A stretch of 10,229 nt of DNA, from positions 1 to 10,229 of the forward strand of contig JAPYOZ010000033.1 of the NCBI GenBank assembly GCA_029941485.1, in the 5' to 3' direction. Position numbers and translations under genes: made by a program. Source of the DNA: Gammaproteobacteria bacterium (GTDB lineage: Bacteria; Pseudomonadota; Gammaproteobacteria; PS1; Pseudothioglobaceae). The notes under the pieces were generated by a model. That model was not told the DNA's origin and ran no database searches. It saw only the letters and a list, made by a program, of their open reading frames with translations. Of this stretch, positions 6,696 through 10,229 are shown piece after piece (position 1 is the first letter of the stretch; each line of letters opens with the position of its first letter).

Positions 6696-7550
6696 TTAGT
6701 CTTTAATCCACTCATCACGCGCAGATTTTGCCTCTGCAAATAAATTTTCTAGTGCCTCTGATTGGTTGTTCTCAATCAAATTTGAAAGCTTATCTAACGA
6801 CTCCTGATAACCCTTAATGTGTTTAACAATATCCGCTGAATTATTAAGACAAATATCGCGCCACATAATAGAATCAGATGAAGCAATGCGTGAGAAATCT
6901 TTAAACCCGCCTGCTGCATAATCACGCGCGTCTGGATTATTTTCAATCAAGTAACTCATTAAACCAAAGGCTAGCATATGTGGTAAATGCGAAGTCATTG
7001 CCAATAAATCGTCATGTTGTTGATGTGTCATTGTTTCTACCTGTGCTCCTAATATTTTCCATAGCTCTGATACTGCTTCTAATGCTTGTGTGTCAGTATC
7101 GTTTTCTGGTGTTAGAATTACGCGCTTATTGTTAAATAGCGCACCATCACTGGCCTCTACACCACTTTTTTCCTTACCTGCAATTGGATGTGCAGGGATA
7201 AATCTTTTTGGCACCCTTCCAAAAATTTGCTTTGCAATACTAACAACACTGCCTTTGGTACTGCCAACATCTGAAATAATCACCGAATCATCAATGTATG
7301 GCTTGATAAGTTTTAAAATCGTACCAAAACTATCAACAGGTGTGGCAATTAACACCATATCAACGCCTTGCAATGCAGTCGCAATATCCAAACTGTACTT
7401 ATCAATCACACCGAGTGATTGAGCCTTAATCAAAGAATTCTCATTACGTCCAAAGCCAACAATGATTTTTGCTTGATTAGACTGCTTTAGTCCAGCAGCA
7501 AATGAACCGCCGATTAATCCAACACCAATAATGCAAATTTTGTTTATCAT
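6696..7550 (-). CDS. tyrA: Prephenate/arogenate dehydrogenase (TyrA)
   Basis: A 284-residue dehydrogenase that oxidatively decarboxylates prephenate (or arogenate) toward tyrosine. The N-terminal Rossmann fold has GVGLIGGS (9-16) and ATPVDSF (69-75). The catalytic domain shows DVGSTKGS (94-101), PAHPIAGKEKSG (119-130) with His121, TSHLPHMLAF (186-195) with His188/His191, and GGFKDFSRIASSD (214-226) contributing a prephenate-binding Arg. There is no chorismate mutase, ACT or EPSP synthase fusion, so this is the minimal core enzyme. At the end of the second beta strand the residue that confers NAD preference is usually Asp; here the segment is VGFGRN with Gly34, so NADP use is possible. Its ATG overlaps the hisC TGA by four bases, implying translational coupling. 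Function firm; cyclohexadienyl substrate preference cannot be read from the sequence. Confidence 0.95.
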   Translation of the reverse strand: MINKICIIGVGLIGGSFAAGLKQSNQAKIIVGFGRNENSLIKAQSLGVIDKYSLDIATALQGVDMVLIATPVDSFGTILKLIKPYIDDSVIISDVGSTKGSVVSIAKQIFGRVPKRFIPAHPIAGKEKSGVEASDGALFNNKRVILTPENDTDTQALEAVSELWKILGAQVETMTHQQHDDLLAMTSHLPHMLAFGLMSYLIENNPDARDYAAGGFKDFSRIASSDSIMWRDICLNNSADIVKHIKGYQESLDKLSNLIENNQSEALENLFAEAKSARDEWIKD

Positions 7551-8611
7551 AAAACTGATTTTAACGCATCAAGAAACGCCTCATTCTCATTTCGAGTGCC
7601 TACTGAAACTCGTAAGTAACCTGGCATTTCAACGGAACGCACAATAAAACCTTTTTCTAGTAATTTTTGGTAAGTCGCTCCAGCATCCTTAACTTTAACT
7701 GATACAAAATTCGCATGCGACAGAATATAAGACAAACGCAAACGATCAAATCCTTGTGAGAGTTGTAATAAGCCATTTTTATTTGCAGATACTGATCGCA
7801 CTAAAAATGCCTCGTCTGCTAAAGCGGCTATCGCAGCACTTTGAGCAATATGATTGACATTAAATGGTTGGCGAATACGATTTAAATAATCTGCAACTTG
7901 AGGGTGAGATATTGAATAACCAACTCTCAAACCAGCCAAACCGTAAGCTTTAGAAAAAGTACGAGTAATGACCAAATTATCAAACTCATTTAGCCATCCA
8001 ATCGATAAATCAGTAGTATCTAAATACTCAATATAAGCTTGATCCAACACCACAATAACCGAGCTTGGTACTTTGGATAAAAACGCATAAACCGCTTCAT
8101 CGCTTAGCAATGTACCTGTTGGATTGTTTGGGTTTGCAATAAAGACTAGCTTAGTATTATCCGTAATTGATGCAAGCATTGCATCTAAATCATGACCAAA
8201 ATCATTAGCAGGCGTTACAACTGCTGTTGCACCCAAAGCTTGAGTAGCCAAAGGATAAACCACAAAAGCATATTGTGAAAAAATCACTTCATCTTCTGCT
8301 CGACAAACGTACGCTTTGGCTACTAATTCTAAAATATCGTTTGAGCCATTACCTAATGTAACACTCTCGGATGTCACTGATAAGTGTGTTGCAATGGCTT
8401 GCTTAAGTTCAAAACCATTACCATCTGGGTATCGACTAATCTCACTGATGGCTTGTTGTATAGCATCTAGTGCTTTAGGTCCTGGACCTAAAGGGTTTTC
8501 ATTACTGGCCAGTTTAATCACGTGATCTAGGCCTAGCTCACGTTGTAGCTCACTAATAGGCTTACCACCCTGATATGGACTCAGAGAAAGAATAGACTCA
8601 CAAACACTCAT
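7547..8611 (-). CDS. hisC: Histidinol-phosphate / aromatic aminotransferase (HisC family)
   Basis: A 354-residue fold-type I PLP aminotransferase. Key segments: LASNENPLGP (34-43), YPDGNG (61-66), GNGSND (87-92) for PLP phosphate binding, ANPNNPTG (159-166), LDQAYIEY (189-196) with PLP-contacting Asp190 and Tyr193, and the Schiff-base Lys221 in RTFSKAYGLAGLRVGY (217-232). The length matches HisC. HisC homologues convert imidazole-acetol phosphate to histidinol phosphate, and many also aminate prephenate, phenylpyruvate or 4-hydroxyphenylpyruvate. Lying between pheA and tyrA, like the second HisC homologue in the Pseudomonas aromatic supraoperon, it probably supplies the aromatic transamination step, possibly in addition to histidine synthesis. 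That role is inferred from context. It starts 17 bases after pheA with no clear Shine-Dalgarno sequence and overlaps tyrA by four bases. Confidence 0.93.
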   Translation of the reverse strand: MSVCESILSLSPYQGGKPISELQRELGLDHVIKLASNENPLGPGPKALDAIQQAISEISRYPDGNGFELKQAIATHLSVTSESVTLGNGSNDILELVAKAYVCRAEDEVIFSQYAFVVYPLATQALGATAVVTPANDFGHDLDAMLASITDNTKLVFIANPNNPTGTLLSDEAVYAFLSKVPSSVIVVLDQAYIEYLDTTDLSIGWLNEFDNLVITRTFSKAYGLAGLRVGYSISHPQVADYLNRIRQPFNVNHIAQSAAIAALADEAFLVRSVSANKNGLLQLSQGFDRLRLSYILSHANFVSVKVKDAGATYQKLLEKGFIVRSVEMPGYLRVSVGTRNENEAFLDALKSVL

Positions 8612-8628
8612 AGCACTATAAAAAGCAT

Positions 8629-9708
8629 CTATAAAACAGCAACAGGGTAAGAGCCTAAAATATCAACTTTTAGCACTCTCTCACTAACTTGCTCTAATGC
8701 AGTTTGCACATGCGCCTCTTGCTGATGACCCTCAATATCAATTAAGAATAAATACTCCCATTTCACCCCAGGGATTGGGTGACGTGCAAGTTGCAATATA
8801 TTAATATCTTGTTCTTTGAAAGGCGCAAGCAAGTCTAGCAAGGCGCCAGACTCATGTTTGGTAACCACTAAAATTGATGTTTTATCTTTACCTGAAGGTG
8901 CCACCTCTTCTTTGCCCAATACCAAAAAGCGTGTGACATTGCCAGTTTTATCTTCAATATTTTTTGCTACGCGCTCTAATCCGTACAGGCTTAAAGCTGC
9001 CTCCGATGCAATTGCCGCTGCATGTGGCTCATCTTTAACCAATCGCGCTGCCAAAGCATTTGATGCTACTGGCTTTAATTCAGCATTTGGATAATGATTA
9101 CTCAGCCAGCGTTGGCACTGATCAAGCGCTTGTTGATGTGCATAAATCTCTTTAATTTCTTGCGATTGATCTGCCATCATGAGCTGGTGTTGAATGGATA
9201 TCTCAACTTCACCACAAATCTTTAAACCTTGAGAGTACAACATATCAACCGTACCACCAATCACGCCATTTGAAGAATTCTCAATTGGCACAACACCATA
9301 ATGCGCATTGCCTTTTTCAACTTGATGGAAAATCTCATCAATACTGCCACAATCAAGCGTTGACACTGCGTGGCCGAAATGCTTGAGTGCTGCCTCTTGA
9401 GTGAAAGTGCCTTCAGGACCTAAATAAGCAATGTTAAGCGGTTGCTCTAAAGCTAAACAGGCCGACATAATTTCACGAAAAATGTGCGCCATGTCTTTGT
9501 CTTTAAGCAGGTTGTCATTGCGTGCAATAATAGCACGTAATACTTGTGCTTCACGTTCAGGACGGTAAAAAACACTTTGATCTTTTGTGGCTTTTTTAAC
9601 TTCTGCCACTGCTGAGGCGAGTTCGGCGCGCGCACCAACTAATGATTGGATTTTTTTATCCAGCGCATCAATTTCAGCCCTTAGCTCATCCAGTGTTTTT
9701 TTAGCCAT
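8629..9708 (-). CDS. pheA: Bifunctional chorismate mutase / prephenate dehydratase (P-protein)
   Basis: A 359-residue three-domain enzyme converting chorismate to prephenate and then to phenylpyruvate. The AroQ-type chorismate mutase is at about 1-90, with Arg10, Arg27, the KK pair at 38-39 and Arg49/Arg52 in plausible active-site positions. The prephenate dehydratase is at about 92-268: YLGPEGTF (95-102), VPIENSSNG (140-148) and the catalytic NVTRF (257-261). The ACT domain is at about 275-352. The ACT domain keeps GALLDLL (288-294), matching the usual GAL part of the phenylalanine site. The ESRP motif that normally completes that site is replaced by ARHP (308-311), although the following EYLFLIDIEGH (318-328) is conserved. 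Feedback inhibition by phenylalanine may therefore be changed. It follows serA by 8 bases with no strong Shine-Dalgarno sequence and precedes hisC. Identity is firm; the regulatory consequence is inference. Confidence 0.96.
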   Translation of the reverse strand: MAKKTLDELRAEIDALDKKIQSLVGARAELASAVAEVKKATKDQSVFYRPEREAQVLRAIIARNDNLLKDKDMAHIFREIMSACLALEQPLNIAYLGPEGTFTQEAALKHFGHAVSTLDCGSIDEIFHQVEKGNAHYGVVPIENSSNGVIGGTVDMLYSQGLKICGEVEISIQHQLMMADQSQEIKEIYAHQQALDQCQRWLSNHYPNAELKPVASNALAARLVKDEPHAAAIASEAALSLYGLERVAKNIEDKTGNVTRFLVLGKEEVAPSGKDKTSILVVTKHESGALLDLLAPFKEQDINILQLARHPIPGVKWEYLFLIDIEGHQQEAHVQTALEQVSERVLKVDILGSYPVAVL

Positions 9709-9716
9709 TTTATTGT

Positions 9717-10229
9717 CTAAAGACCTCTTACTGTTAAGATGCCTTCAATCTGTTTTAAATTATCGATTACTGTATCAGAAATTTCGCTCTCTAGGTCGAT
9801 TAAAGTATAGGCAACATCATCTCTTGATTTATTCAACATATCAACAATATTTGCACCAGCATCAGCAACTGCTGTTGAAATTTGACCCACCATATTCGGA
9901 ATATTTTTATGCGTAATCGCCAAACGCTCTTTACCCGCTCTTGGCATTTTTGCTTCGGGGAAATTAACCGAATTTAAAATATTACCATTTTCAAGATAAT
10001 CTTTAATCTGGTTTGCCACCATGATCGCACAATTATCTTCAGCTTCAGCTGTTGATGCGCCTAAATGAGGTAGCGCAATCACACGCTCATGGTCTTTCTT
10101 ATCGTCGATTGGAAAATCAGTCACGTAGTACTTAACTTTGCCAGCTTCTAATGCGGTAATTAACGCATCTTCATCAATAATGCCATCACGAGCAAAATTC
10201 AAAATAGTTGCACCTTTTGGTAATAAAGC
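9717..10229 (-). CDS. serA: D-3-phosphoglycerate dehydrogenase, C-terminal part (N-terminus beyond window)
   Basis: The last 170 residues are visible; the frame stays open to the right edge, where it reads ALLPKGATILNFARDG. The TTG at 10202 is an internal Leu codon, not a start. This enzyme oxidises 3-phosphoglycerate to 3-phosphohydroxypyruvate, the first step of serine synthesis. The visible part covers the end of the Rossmann domain with the FARDGIIDE segment (Arg in place for substrate binding) and ALPHLGASTAEAEDN with the catalytic His. A short linker (GNILNSVNFPE) leads to a C-terminal ACT domain (RLAITHKNIPNMVGQIS onward). The linker goes straight to the ACT domain without the intervening domain of long SerA forms, so a protein of about 390 residues is expected. 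The sequence around YVTDFP resembles Firmicutes-type SerA as I remember it. It is the upstream member of the visible cluster and precedes pheA by 8 bases. Confidence 0.93.
   Translation of the reverse strand, partial: ALLPKGATILNFARDGIIDEDALITALEAGKVKYYVTDFPIDDKKDHERVIALPHLGASTAEAEDNCAIMVANQIKDYLENGNILNSVNFPEAKMPRAGKERLAITHKNIPNMVGQISTAVADAGANIVDMLNKSRDDVAYTLIDLESEISDTVIDNLKQIEGILTVRGL

Noticed and set aside
7090..7422. 110-codon open frame antisense to tyrA
   Set aside because: It lies wholly opposite an intact conserved gene, has no ribosome binding site and no recognisable protein features.
8517..8526. ATCACGTGAT palindrome, resembling the core of a parS site
   Set aside because: Only about 10 of 16 positions match the parS consensus when extended, and it lies inside hisC coding sequence. 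A CACGTG core alone is expected by chance.
9587..9916. 109-codon plus-strand open frame spanning the pheA-serA junction
   Set aside because: It is antisense to two conserved genes, with low-complexity Ser/Leu/Gln composition typical of a shadow frame.

Overview
The window looks like chromosomal DNA of an AT-rich, sulfur-oxidising gammaproteobacterium, most plausibly of the SUP05/Thioglobus/bathymodiolin-symbiont group. This placement is an inference from three things: low GC content, a DsrC-family protein, and an aromatic-amino-acid gene cluster resembling the gammaproteobacterial supraoperon. Almost all of the window is ordinary, dense, intact core genes. There are no mobile elements, CRISPR arrays, tRNAs or rRNAs that I can see.

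Left part (1-3963). A minus-strand pair encodes an MlaC-type periplasmic lipid-binding protein followed by an ArsR-family repressor that runs off the left edge. It diverges from a plus-strand unit ctpA-parA-parB: a periplasmic PDZ/S41 processing protease followed by the chromosome-partitioning ATPase and CTPase. The roughly 100-base divergent spacer carries a convincing minus-strand promoter and a weaker plus-strand one.

Middle (3964-5381). parB converges on lepB (signal peptidase I). The 66-base gap between them is almost filled by two imperfect 30-base tandem repeats. lepB diverges from a short, apparently monocistronic gene for a DsrC/TusE-family protein. Between them lies a palindromic -10 element that reads TATAAT on both strands. 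The DsrC-family gene has a strong ribosome binding site and a textbook bidirectional terminator, but its protein lacks both functional cysteines of DsrC.

Right part (5382-10229). A tight minus-strand cluster serA(partial)-pheA-hisC-tyrA-aroA makes the last steps toward phenylalanine and tyrosine plus EPSP synthesis and the first step of serine synthesis. Its gaps are 8 and 17 bases, then a 4-base overlap, then 12 bases. It ends at the bidirectional terminator shared with the DsrC-like gene. The enzymes keep their catalytic motifs. PheA has an altered phenylalanine-binding motif in its ACT domain, and TyrA lacks the acidic residue usual for NAD specificity.

I do not see an overtly novel multi-gene system. 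The points most worth a second look are the cysteine-less DsrC homologue, the possible persulfide-sensing ArsR coupled to an orphan MlaC, the PheA ACT change, the tandem repeats and the symmetric promoter.
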